Source: Mesostigma viride
Taxonomy: Eukaryota > Streptophyta > Mesostigmatophyceae > Mesostigmatales > Mesostigmataceae
DNA length: 35,785 bases
Assembly (NCBI GenBank): GCA_009746045.1
Contig: RPFO01001755.1
Coordinates: 1-35,785, forward strand
Reading direction: 5' to 3'
This document shows, in pieces, positions 10,044-18,715 of the stretch (within the stretch, counting starts at the first letter, position 1; every line of letters starts with the position of its first letter). Below the pieces are notes generated by a model. The model searched no databases. It saw only the letters and a list, made by a program, of their open reading frames with translations, and had not been told where the DNA came from. Made by a program: the position numbers and the translations under genes.

Positions 10044-10502
10044 AAATATATCATCAATACGAGGTAGAGGGTATTTAGACTTCACAGTAATATCATTCAA
10101 CTTCCTATAATCAGTAACTAGACGAAACTTGCCATTTGGCTTAGGAACTAAAAGGACACCAGCTGAGTAGGGGGAGTTACTAGGCTCTATCAATCCTGCT
10201 TCTAATAGTGACACTAAAATCTGTTTTAGTTCCTTTAATTCGGTAGGGCCCATTCTATACATCGGAGAGTGCGTAGGAACTGCACCGTCCTTGATAACTA
10301 CACGGTGTAAAACAGAACGAGGAGGAGGATAAGAGGGAGTCTTTTCTTCAAAAACTTTTGAGGAATCTATCACAGCCATGTATCTTACTATTTCATTTTC
10401 AGTAAATCCCACTCCTATTGTATCCACTGTGTTTACATCTATATCCACACTATTATTATAGTGATAGGTATCTCCTGTACTTCTAACTGAAGGAACATAC
10501 AT
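10044..10502 (-). pseudogene. pol: Gypsy reverse transcriptase, N-terminal part
   Basis: The minus-strand ORF carries the Ty3/gypsy RT entry: a [11 protein letters not shown]-like segment, YRMGP, a [14 protein letters not shown] block, [18 protein letters not shown] and [19 protein letters not shown]. It stops where the LINE inserted and continues at 919 downward. Upstream on the minus strand it follows the protease (10560-11040) in another frame, so at least one indel separates them. The RT would copy element RNA in the virus-like particle. Confidence 0.9.
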
Positions 10503-11146
10503 AATAAGTATCCATATTCCTTTAGTTCAGATCGCAATTCATCATTGGACATTAATACTTCAGGTATAGGTCTTACAGGAGGATCAACAGGTGTAGGAGG
10601 AGTAATATCTACCAAGGATAAATTTTCTAATCTATAATGACGTTCCGGTACCCAGTAAGAGCTATCTGGAAACCAAATGACCATGGTATCATAATTAATA
10701 GTAATCTTATTATCCTGGTGCCAATCTAATCCTAGTAATACATCAGCGGTAGTGATAGGGCCTATAGTGGCCGTCAGATTGATAGTACGTCCTTGTATGA
10801 CCAGGGGAAGGGACACCGTACCCGGGGAATGACTGGTGCGACCGTCAGCATAATGAACAGTGACAGGTTTTGGTGTACGTGAGGGATAGGGACTAGTCCT
10901 AAACGCCTAACTAGGGCCTCGCTCACAAAGGAGCTAGCCGCACCGCTATCTACCAACACAGAGACATTCAAAAGTTCATCAGCATGCAAGAAGGGGTCTA
11001 CAACAGTATGGGGGACGGTTAAGCCACCATTAAAAAACATAAGAGGACGGACACGTAGTGGTAGGGATGATTCAGCTCCTACAGAGATTATAAAAACAGG
11101 CAGGCAAAAATTATTATCTGGGGTACTATCTAAGGACCTGTCCAGG
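10503..11146 (-). pseudogene. pol: Gypsy protease and PR-RT linker (frameshifted)
   Basis: The minus-strand frame ending at 11040 contains the aspartic-protease site LVDSGAASSFV (about 10960-10930). A second frame, read from 10816, contains ADVLLGLDWH, the second hallmark of gypsy retropepsins, followed by a Pro-rich linker toward RT. An indel near 10850 separates the two halves. It lies between gag and RT, the normal gypsy position. Confidence 0.85.
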
Positions 11147-12892
11147 TTACCCCCGGCTGACAGGCCTACTGTTCCCCCTCCCCCCCAAATCCATAGGAAC
11201 TAACCCCGAAGAAGACCCTGGCGTAAAAGCCACTGCTGGAGGGTCACGAGGGATCGAAGAGGGTGCGGGAGCCTGATTATCATAGGGGAACCCTGGGGGT
11301 CCTGTCTGCACAGCATTCAGCCTACTAGGGGTAGCTGAGGGAATGCGTCCTGGATTGGGACGAATGGGAGCACGCTGAGGGGTACGAGGAGGGCGAGCGT
11401 CGGGATGAGGGGGAGCACCCGAAAGGAACTTGGGGCACTCACGTTTAAGATGACCTACTTCCTTACAATGATAGCATGTGATATGAGAGACATCAAGAGC
11501 TGAAAGGTCAGTAACGCAAATATCTAATTCTTCTACATAGGAGTTCTCCTCCTCAGGGGTAAGGATAATATTATTAATACGGGAACGGGTAGGAAGAGAA
11601 GGAGTAGTGAAGAAATCTGCTACTCGTAGGAGATGCTGACGCACATGCTTGAGGGGCAGATCAGTAAAACGGTAGGCAGAGAACTGGCGCTTGACTTCGC
11701 GTAATAAGGGTCTACTGAGGCCTTGGAGGAAGCGAGCACGTACTTCTGCGCCCGACAAATCCCTAATTTGTACCATCTGTGCATCAAATTCTTTCATATA
11801 CTCCTTAAACGATTTAGTACCCTGCTGCAAGGTACCAAAGGCTAGTCTATCCTGCCAGTCTGCATCAGGAGGGACTAAATGATTCTCTAAACGCTTAAAC
11901 AATTCTGCTACTGAGTTAGGGTAGGCATGAGAGGCCAAGGACTCACATTGGATAAGGTTAGCAAGCTCAGGAGTAATACAGGTAGTAAGATAGTGAGGAA
12001 CTAGTACAGCATCAGAGAGACGCCATCTATTATGATTTTGCCACGACTCTGTATTCTGGGTAAGCAACATAATGAAGGTGAAAAACTGTTGAGGGGTAGA
12101 CTTAACATCCAACTTGGGTAGGTTAGCAAAGAGGGGAAGAGCAGGGGGCTTAGGGGGATTAGACAAGTCAGTTTTACCCATGGGGCCACTGTCTTCCACT
12201 GCTACATACGTGGGATAGAAAGAAGGAAGAGGAAAGGTTTTGGATAGAGGTCTAGAAGGGGCCACCGTTTCAGGATGGTGCCCATAGGAGAAGGGAACAG
12301 TATATTGTTCACGCAAGGAGGAGTAGGCAAAATGATCATAGTTTCTATCATCTAGGGGCATGGTGCTAAAATCACTATTAACTTCTAAATCAGCCACACG
12401 GGTAGGGACCTGGGCAGCCTCGTAGGCCGTATCAGGGTAGGACCAAGAGGCAGGGGGATAAAAAGGAACTGCACTAGGGCGCCCCGAAGGGCCGACAGGG
12501 GCAGGGGTTCGACCCGTGTGAAAAGAAGGGATGGAAGGCACAGGGTGGGTAGGAGGTCTAGAAACATTGTCAGGGAGTGAGGACCTAATTGAGGGTTGAG
12601 CCAAGGTTGCAGTAGGGGCAGGGGCCTGGTTAAGGGTAAAGGAGGGGTCATCACTAAATCTGACATGCATACGTTGTTCATAGGTAGGTGGGGTAAGAGA
12701 GGGACGACGGCTACCACCAGTAACAGGAGAAGGAGGTGAGGTACGAAGATTACCTTGAGGGGTGAGATGGTGAACCGTTTCCAGGGAGTCCCGTCTGTTA
12801 CCGCGAGTATTGGTATTGTTGTTAGTATTATTATTATTAGTAGCGGTAGTATTGGTAGGTATAGGCGACATATATCCACCCACTGGATCCAT
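11147..12892 (-). CDS. gag: Gypsy Gag with CCHC zinc knuckle
   Basis: The 581-residue ORF has its ATG at 12890-12892 on the minus strand. A Pro/Ser/Asn-rich N-terminal third precedes a capsid-like domain (from about residue 235) with the usual gag pattern ending SFKEYMKEFDAQM and ARFLQGLSRPLL. A CX2CX4HX4C knuckle (CYHCKEVGHLKREC) follows, then a Pro-rich tail. It is uninterrupted, in contrast to the pol parts. Downstream on the minus strand comes the protease; upstream is the 130-residue ORF at 12988-13380. Confidence 0.9.
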   Translation of the reverse strand: MDPVGGYMSPIPTNTTATNNNNTNNNTNTRGNRRDSLETVHHLTPQGNLRTSPPSPVTGGSRRPSLTPPTYEQRMHVRFSDDPSFTLNQAPAPTATLAQPSIRSSLPDNVSRPPTHPVPSIPSFHTGRTPAPVGPSGRPSAVPFYPPASWSYPDTAYEAAQVPTRVADLEVNSDFSTMPLDDRNYDHFAYSSLREQYTVPFSYGHHPETVAPSRPLSKTFPLPSFYPTYVAVEDSGPMGKTDLSNPPKPPALPLFANLPKLDVKSTPQQFFTFIMLLTQNTESWQNHNRWRLSDAVLVPHYLTTCITPELANLIQCESLASHAYPNSVAELFKRLENHLVPPDADWQDRLAFGTLQQGTKSFKEYMKEFDAQMVQIRDLSGAEVRARFLQGLSRPLLREVKRQFSAYRFTDLPLKHVRQHLLRVADFFTTPSLPTRSRINNIILTPEEENSYVEELDICVTDLSALDVSHITCYHCKEVGHLKRECPKFLSGAPPHPDARPPRTPQRAPIRPNPGRIPSATPSRLNAVQTGPPGFPYDNQAPAPSSIPRDPPAVAFTPGSSSGLVPMDLGGRGNSRPVSRG

Positions 12893-12987
12893 CTTTAATT
12901 AAATAAAGGAAAAGGACAAGGCCTAATTTAAAGCAAGGAAAGAAAAAGAAAAGCTTTTAATGTCTTAAGAAAGGAAAACAATTTAAA

Positions 12988-13380
12988 TCAATCCTTTTGA
13001 ACAACAGTAATGGATAGGGAACCGAACTCTAAGGTGAGAGGCGTATCTAAGCTCGATGAGGATGCAGCCCTTTTAGGGGGAGACGAAGGAGGGGTAGCAA
13101 AATCTAGAGCTTCTACAGGAGGACGACCATGAGGAGTAGTACGTACATGTAGGCCTAAATCTGATACACTATGGTCTATAAGGAATTGTTGGGCTTCCTC
13201 GAAGGTAACAAATTTCTTATATCTAACTACGTTATATGTACGGTTTTGCACTATCTTCCTAGCATCTGACCAAGAGAGGAAAATGGCTGACCATTGAGGG
13301 GTAATAACTACGTAATATTTAGCTAAGCTATTGTCACTGGAAGAATGGGAAGGAGCAGTGAAAACACGACGCTGGCTCAT
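12988..13380 (-). CDS. Small ORF with RNase H N-terminal (viroplasmin-like) domain, upstream of gypsy gag
   Basis: The 130-residue ORF has its ATG at 13378-13380. Residues about 21-66 match the RNase HI N-terminal / Cauli_VI (PF01693) pattern: KYYVV start, IFLSWSDARKIV, a short loop, then YKKFVTFEEAQQFL. In eukaryotic RNase H1 this fold binds RNA/DNA hybrids, and it also occurs in the caulimovirus P6 protein. No catalytic RNase H follows; the rest is a Ser/Pro-rich tail. It lies 95 bp upstream of gag on the same strand, so it may be an accessory protein of the gypsy element acting on hybrid intermediates or translation. The fold call is by pattern only. Confidence 0.7.
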   Translation of the reverse strand: MSQRRVFTAPSHSSSDNSLAKYYVVITPQWSAIFLSWSDARKIVQNRTYNVVRYKKFVTFEEAQQFLIDHSVSDLGLHVRTTPHGRPPVEALDFATPPSSPPKRAASSSSLDTPLTLEFGSLSITVVQKD

Positions 13381-13783
13381 GGTAACGCACCTGGTGGGTC
13401 TTGGGACGTCACGCTAGAAGAAGGAGTAGGCGACTTATCTGGGCGATCTGGAGCACCGAACGCAGCATGAGGGCAGAATTGTCCAGCGCTCGTCCTAAAA
13501 TCAGCGACCGAATAGTCCAGCGCTCGTCCTAAAGCAGCGACCCGTATCTCTGCGGGTGCGGCCGTCTAATGAAACAGCAGCACGAAGGAAAAAGGTGTAG
13601 GCTACTACGACGCTAATCGTCTCACGCTGGCCGATCCGAACTCGAACAATAATAAGCCCCTATCTACGACAGGAAGCAACCGTAAGCAGGAAAACAAGGC
13701 GAAGGACAGGCTATCTACGAAAGGGTTTATCCGCTGCGAGCAGGTCTAGCATCTAGGCAGATCGTGTCCCGAACCGGGCAGCA

Positions 13784-14086
13784 CTACTCTCCCAGCTTGA
13801 CGGCGACCCGCCCATTACCTGTCAAGAAAGTGTCGTCTTCGTATCCCTGGACGCGGAAGGGTTCTTGCAAGGGCGTATGTGACAAAGGACCGTCGTCTCG
13901 TTCTCTACCTACGAAAGTTCCTCCGATACCATTGTTACGTCCTAAACTTCTACCTCCACCTCTACCTCTACTGGGCCTGATGCTACCTAAATTGGTCAGG
14001 CCTCCTCTACTCAAACCCCTAGCGAAAGACGAACGAGACGGAGCTGATCTCAATGCATTCACGTATGTGTTACTGTAATACGCCAT
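13784..14086 (-). CDS. Hypothetical Arg/Gly-rich small ORF
   Basis: A 100-residue minus-strand ORF starts at ATG 14084-14086. Residues about 17-60 are rich in Arg, Gly and Ser (GLSRGG, RPSRGRGGGRSLGR), like RGG-type RNA-binding tails. It is 404 bp upstream of the viroplasmin-like ORF on the same strand and could be the first ORF of the gypsy element or an N-terminal exon. No family is recognised. It may also be a chance ORF. Confidence 0.4.
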   Translation of the reverse strand: MAYYSNTYVNALRSAPSRSSFARGLSRGGLTNLGSIRPSRGRGGGRSLGRNNGIGGTFVGRERDDGPLSHTPLQEPFRVQGYEDDTFLTGNGRVAVKLGE

Positions 14087-16234
14087 ACAACCATTTACCC
14101 GAACCCGTTTATTCCAGGAATAGAGGAAGGAAACACACTACACTGCCGTGACCCAAGCCTATATGTGTTAATTCATTTAAGGGGACGTGGCGCGCCGAAT
14201 ATTTTCCGCGCCAAAAAATTCGCGGTACCGTCCGTACGGTGTATAATGTGTGCCCGGACCGCTCAACCCTCGCGGAAGTGGCCATGGCGGCATGCCTTTA
14301 TGCAATATTAATCGATATGGCACGTAAACTGCTAGAAAAAATGCTTGAATTTCGCAGAAGATTAGTTGATGACCTCATTGCGTGGCGGAAAGTTTACGGT
14401 TTGCAATATCGCTAATTTCTCGAACGGCTACGGGCGCGGGGGTCCAGGATATAATTTCTCTTGCGGATCATGAAATTTAATGCAGGTTTACGGCAGCTAT
14501 TGTGAGGCAACGTAGGCTCTAAAGAGCGATTATGAAGCTAACTTAATGGTGTTGTCGAGTTTGTGCCGAAGCTTCCCGGTTTCTTTTACATTTCCGGCAT
14601 TCAAGGTAAGAACCTACGCAGGCCTGCGCATGTCGCCTTCGACGTATTCACGGAAGGCGCACCTTCCTTGTTCGCCTGATCAATGGATGATGTCTTTTAT
14701 TGTTCGAGCTTGCATGCCAGTTTATGCATGAAACATTTCCACGCATGCAGGTGCATTAACGTCGGCCTTTCGCCTTTTTTGGGGGCAGTTTCCCTGCAGG
14801 AAGCGCTCCATTTCTTTCGGTTGCATCGTCAGATTCCTAGCTATTTCGTACAATTTCGTGTAGTTTGTGGCTGGCATGCTAAATGCGCCGAGGTCAAGTT
14901 GTTGGTAATGTGTTGACATTTGTTTTCCATAATCCTTTGGACGTGACCTTGCTCAGACGCTTTGTTATGTGCCGGATCTGACACGCCTGTTTTAGAACGA
15001 CATCCGGCATGTGCCTAGAGGCTAACAAGCTGGCATCAGCTTCTTAGCAAATTGCCCTATTGGAAAGGAAGGTGAGAGTGGTTCTTTTGCTGGCCATACT
15101 GCATGAGTGGCATTGCATTAGACAGGTGTTTCCATTGCTTTGCTTGAGCTATAACCATTAAGACTTCCCTGCTATGTGTGCAGCAAGGCAAGCTGGATAG
15201 GATGTGAATGCTTGGCATACAACATGTATGATTTGCTGCCAAGTTTGCAGGCTGCAGTTGCCTCTATTGCTTGGGCAGTCTTTCTAAGGTTTTTACACGT
15301 ATACTTGCTGAGTTCTTGGCATAAATTTACATGGTAACCTTGGGCTGAGCTTAGTGTATGCTCTCTTGGTGCGTGTATGCCTAGCGATGGTGTTGCTATG
15401 CGCACGCTGGCAAGGCTGGCCATGCTGAGGGCAGGGGAGGGCAGATGAGGTGCCTAGCCTTTTCTTATGTTGTGTGATCGAGTTGGGCATGTTTTTTGGC
15501 TTCTTGGATGGAAAACATGATGCCTAGGTGGTCTTATACACAGAAAAACCTCATTTAGCATATGTTCAGGTTTTAGCACGCCCAACGCAATAACTTGAGC
15601 TAGACTTGTCGGAATGACCTGGGACTTGGACCACTGCTGTCCCCCTGTTAGCCGAATTTTTGCTACATTTTGTTGCCTAATCTGAAGTGTTTATGACATG
15701 TTTATTCCCAATGTCCGGTAAAAAAAGGGTACTTTTGCGGGGAAATTAATAACTGTTCAAGGTTTTGTCATTTTCATGATGTTAATAGCTCAGCAAGCTA
15801 CAAACTCAGGGAACTATAGACGCTACATTTTTTTTTGCCAACAAATGAGTGCATGGGCTGGGGCATACATAGCCCTAATTAGCGTCTTTTTCTATTTATA
15901 GCGCTATATTGGCGTATATGTGGGGGTAGTACCCCCAACAAGTGCATGGACAGCTCACTAGAGATGTTATTTAGCGCCCCCAATCATAATTTAGCATGGT
16001 GCAACTGAAATTCAAGTGATATTAGCATGGGTCAAATTTTTTTGGGGTGCCACCTCCCCTTAACACACGCCGAGTGACCACACGAGGGGTAGAACGTGCA
16101 TAAATGGTCACCAACGGTCCAATCATGCTCGGGCCGACCTGGCCCTCGCCTACAGAGGCATGCTGGTCCACTACATTCTACCAAAGGATAAGGACCACTA
16201 ATAAAGTACGCGGCGCGGCGCCCAAAGGCACCCA
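14087..16234. other. Intergenic or LTR sequence without recognised genes
   Basis: No ORF longer than about 100 codons and no recognisable domain lies here. The right part of the gypsy element, including its 5' LTR, probably lies here, but I cannot place LTR ends because the partner LTR is outside the window. Small palindromes occur at about 14190 (GGCGCGCC) and at 15921-15937 (TGGGGGTA-G-TACCCCCA). Confidence 0.5.
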
Positions 16235-16759
16235 ATGTACCACATTACTGTTACGAGGACGATAGTGTCCCAGTTGGAACTACACGTAATCCTAGGAACA
16301 ACCGAGGCAAAGGACCTAATTTACGTCCGTAACTACAACGAATTGTTACGCGACGTAACAGTGGCCCCAGCGGAAGGGCGTGCCTTCCTGGAACGGGTGG
16401 TGCCTGATATTGCAGGGACTCCGAGGGTGACTATCATTGATGATCACGTGCGCACAGAGGTTTTTATGATGGGGGTGCAGTTTGTTCGCGAGCACCGCTG
16501 TGGGGTGGTGGATTGGTCGGCGCTGACCCTTCTCTTTACCCACCCCCAGTACCTTGCTGGGTTCCTGTCCATGTGGCCCCGGGGTACGTGGGTGGAGCTA
16601 TCTAGGATGGGTCGGCATAAGATGTCCCCATATCAGATGGCCTTCGAGGGGGATTTATGTGCGCACCCCGGGGTGATGATCCGTCAAATGACCCCCGTGG
16701 GGCGACGGGCTCTCCTTGAGGCCCAGCAGCAGCGGCAGTCCACCAGCGGCGGACGCTAG
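16235..16759 (+). CDS. Hypothetical ORF preceding a 3' LTR
   Basis: A 174-residue plus-strand ORF ends at TAG 16757-16759. The start given may be too early; an ATG occurs at 16467 (MMGVQF). No family is recognised. It has a mixed alpha/beta look with a WPRGTWVELSRMGRHKM segment and a Gln-rich end. It lies 224 bp upstream of a polypurine tract and LTR, so it is probably the last ORF of an LTR element or that element's remnant. A role cannot be assigned. Confidence 0.35.
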   Translation: MYHITVTRTIVSQLELHVILGTTEAKDLIYVRNYNELLRDVTVAPAEGRAFLERVVPDIAGTPRVTIIDDHVRTEVFMMGVQFVREHRCGVVDWSALTLLFTHPQYLAGFLSMWPRGTWVELSRMGRHKMSPYQMAFEGDLCAHPGVMIRQMTPVGRRALLEAQQQRQSTSGGR

Positions 16760-16969
16760 AGTGGATATTTCAGTTTTTGGGACGGATAGCGGAATGATCC
16801 AATCCACAGAGTTCTGGCTACTACGTCAGGGTTGGTCACGTGTATCAACCTCTAGAGGAACTGGTATTACTGACCTGCGGGTGAACCGAGGTTGGGACAT
16901 AGTATTCTTATAGTAGTCTTGTTTTGCTTCCTTATTCTATCTTTGTACGGTAGGGACTACCGACCCCCG

Positions 16970-16983
16970 TGGGGGGGGAGGAG
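16970..16983 (+). other. Polypurine tract of an LTR element
   Basis: TGGGGGGGGAGGAG sits immediately before an LTR start (TGTTACG), the classic plus-strand primer position. This sets the orientation of the following LTR as a plus-strand 3' LTR. Confidence 0.6.
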
Positions 16984-17565
16984 TGTTACGTCCGGGCCCT
17001 TTTAGTCGGACGTAACAATGGAATAAATTACTAAGGCCTTGTGGCCGTTGTACTGGGTTTTATGAATATTGACTATTGTGTGAATTGGACTAGTTATTTT
17101 GGTCCTAGGCTGACCTTTTAGGGGCCGGTGCCGTGGCGCCGCGCCAGTTCTGGGTCTGTCTATAGTTCTAGGCGTGGATCCTGTAGTTGGGGGTCGATGT
17201 CGGCCCGGATCCTACGTGGAATGAGTGAATTGGATTGTCCAGTAGGATTTGGTGTGTATCTGCGCCGCAACCAACCTAGGTTAAATTAGTCCGAGGACGA
17301 GAGTCTCGTCCTCTTGGTTTGATGAATGATAAGTGCGAATACGCCTACACATTGAGCCCGGGCAATTGTCCATTTGTAATTGGTCTTGCTAGCCATTATA
17401 AGTGTGTACAAATTAGCTTGGTATCAAGCCGTGATGCCAGATATCTCACGACTCACGTCGTGAAGCGCAACCTACATTATGCTACCTTGAATTATTCCTA
17501 ATTCCGGCAAGGAGGGTCTTTTGCTACGTAGCTCAGGCTAGAGGTGTCTGGGCTGGGACGTAACA
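16984..17565 (+). repeat. 3' LTR of an otherwise lost LTR retrotransposon
   Basis: The 582-bp sequence begins TGTTACGTCC and ends GGGACGTAACA, an inverted terminus starting TG and ending CA. Its first 34 bp form a hairpin: TGTTACGTCCG (16984-16994) pairs with CGGACGTAACA (17007-17017). A polypurine tract precedes it and LINE sequence follows directly. No second copy is in the window and the two flanks do not match, so it is not a simple solo LTR. Confidence 0.65.
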
Positions 17566-17937
17566 GGCGGGAGGTCGGGGCCCGGGACCAGCTGCGCCAA
17601 GGTCGACTGGATGCGTTCGTCGTGGCCCTCGGCGGCCAGCCGGACCTGAGCCGGAAGAGCGCCCCGGAGCCAGTGAACGACGCGAGGGTGAGCGCAAAAC
17701 CACAGAAGCAGACCCTTGGTCTGCGAATCATGAAGGCGCGCAATCAAGGGCAGTACCTCAGTGCGTGCCTCGAGGGCGGCCCGCAGAGCATCGATGACAA
17801 ACGCGGGGTCGCCAACCGGAACGCCGAGGACATCCAACCCATGGAGGCGCTCGTCCCGGCCCAAGAGCTGGGGCGGAAAGCCGGAGCAATCACCTTGGGG
17901 CGAGTACACCGCGCACTTGGCCAGGGTCAACTGGAGG
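17566..17937 (-). pseudogene. Internal LINE fragment (RT thumb/connection region)
   Basis: These 372 bp match 19911-20282 of the long LINE copy nearly exactly and encode the same residues after the YLDD motif (from TLAKCAVYSPQGD to LVPGPDLPP) on the minus strand. Both ends are truncated: one abuts the LTR end at 17565, the other AT-rich sequence. It lacks the LINE 3' end, so it is not a normal insertion product. Confidence 0.88.
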
Positions 17938-18345
17938 ATTTATATATTTACCCATATTTTATTTATAAATATTGGATATTTAGCCCCCTAAATATTATGT
18001 GCTTCATTCGCCTAACTTGGGGGAAAATATTTAAATATATTTATGACGGAAGTGATGAAGCTAGCCTGTGGGGGCTCCGCGTGTGACCAAGTATGGCATT
18101 CATAGCGATTCGGGCCGCGGTGCCCACACCCCTGTAACTAGGACCTAGATAGCTTATACCATCCATTCCATCCCATGTTTCCCTCCCACTGAGGACTTAT
18201 GCTCACGTGACGCAGTCACGTGTCTATTAATTAATTAATTAATTAATTAATTAATTAATTAATGACGGAAGTGCCTTAGGCGGAAAAATATTTAAATATA
18301 TTTGTCCAGAAGTCTCGTTCGCCGGTAAAATTTTTATATATATTT
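17938..18345. other. AT-rich stretch with start of the 42-bp-period array
   Basis: No gene is seen. It holds copies of the TTTAAATATATTT motif (ending about 18043, at 18304, and a variant ending 18346), ATGACGGAAGTG repeated at about 18041 and 18262, an E-box palindrome CACGTGAC-GCA-GTCACGTG at 18204-18222, and a TTAA microsatellite. Confidence 0.6.
18226..18263. repeat. (TTAA)n microsatellite
   Basis: A nearly perfect TTAA tetranucleotide run of about nine units. Confidence 0.95.
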
Positions 18346-18346
18346 G
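18336..18346. repeat. 11-bp direct repeat flanking the LINE pair, left copy
   Basis: ATATATATTTG recurs at 21506-21516, on the far side of the tail-to-tail LINE pair. It is a candidate target site duplication for the whole pair, but it also resembles the units of the surrounding AT-rich array. Confidence 0.55.
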
Positions 18347-18574
18347 GCGTCAGCGCTTGTCGGTGGCGCTGACTCGGGCCATGGCTGACATCATGCTCCG
18401 CCGTACGCGGGCTGATTTTGCGGTGCAGCAGGGCTATTAGGTTCCTCCCGTTAGGCGTTTCCATTGGTCTTATCGTAGTATAGAGCTTTGACATGGCTCT
18501 GTATATAGGTTTATAGCTGGGCGTTTGCTTTGGTTTGAGTGATTTCACTCTGCTGTAAGTAATTATATTTTTAA
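18346..18574 (+). mobile_element. 5'-truncated LINE copy, plus strand (left arm of inverted pair)
   Basis: It carries the last about 30 codons of the LINE ORF (to the TAG near 18439), the 3' UTR and the 3' end. It is the reverse complement of 18583-18810 except for one indel (CCTCCC versus CCTCC near 18447). Eight bases (TATATATT) separate the two arms. Confidence 0.92.
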
Positions 18575-18715
18575 TATATATTTTAAAAATATAATTACTT
18601 ACAGCAGAGTGAAATCACTCAAACCAAAGCAAACGCCCAGCTATAAACCTATATACAGAGCCATGTCAAAGCTCTATACTACGATAAGACCAATGGAAAC
18701 GCCTAACGGAGGAAC

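Noticed and set aside
14087-14120. TGG-start primer binding site for the minus-strand gypsy element (revcomp TGGAATAAACGGGTTCG)
   Set aside because: The spacing does not fit a tRNA 3' end with CCA, and the preceding base context is not an LTR end.
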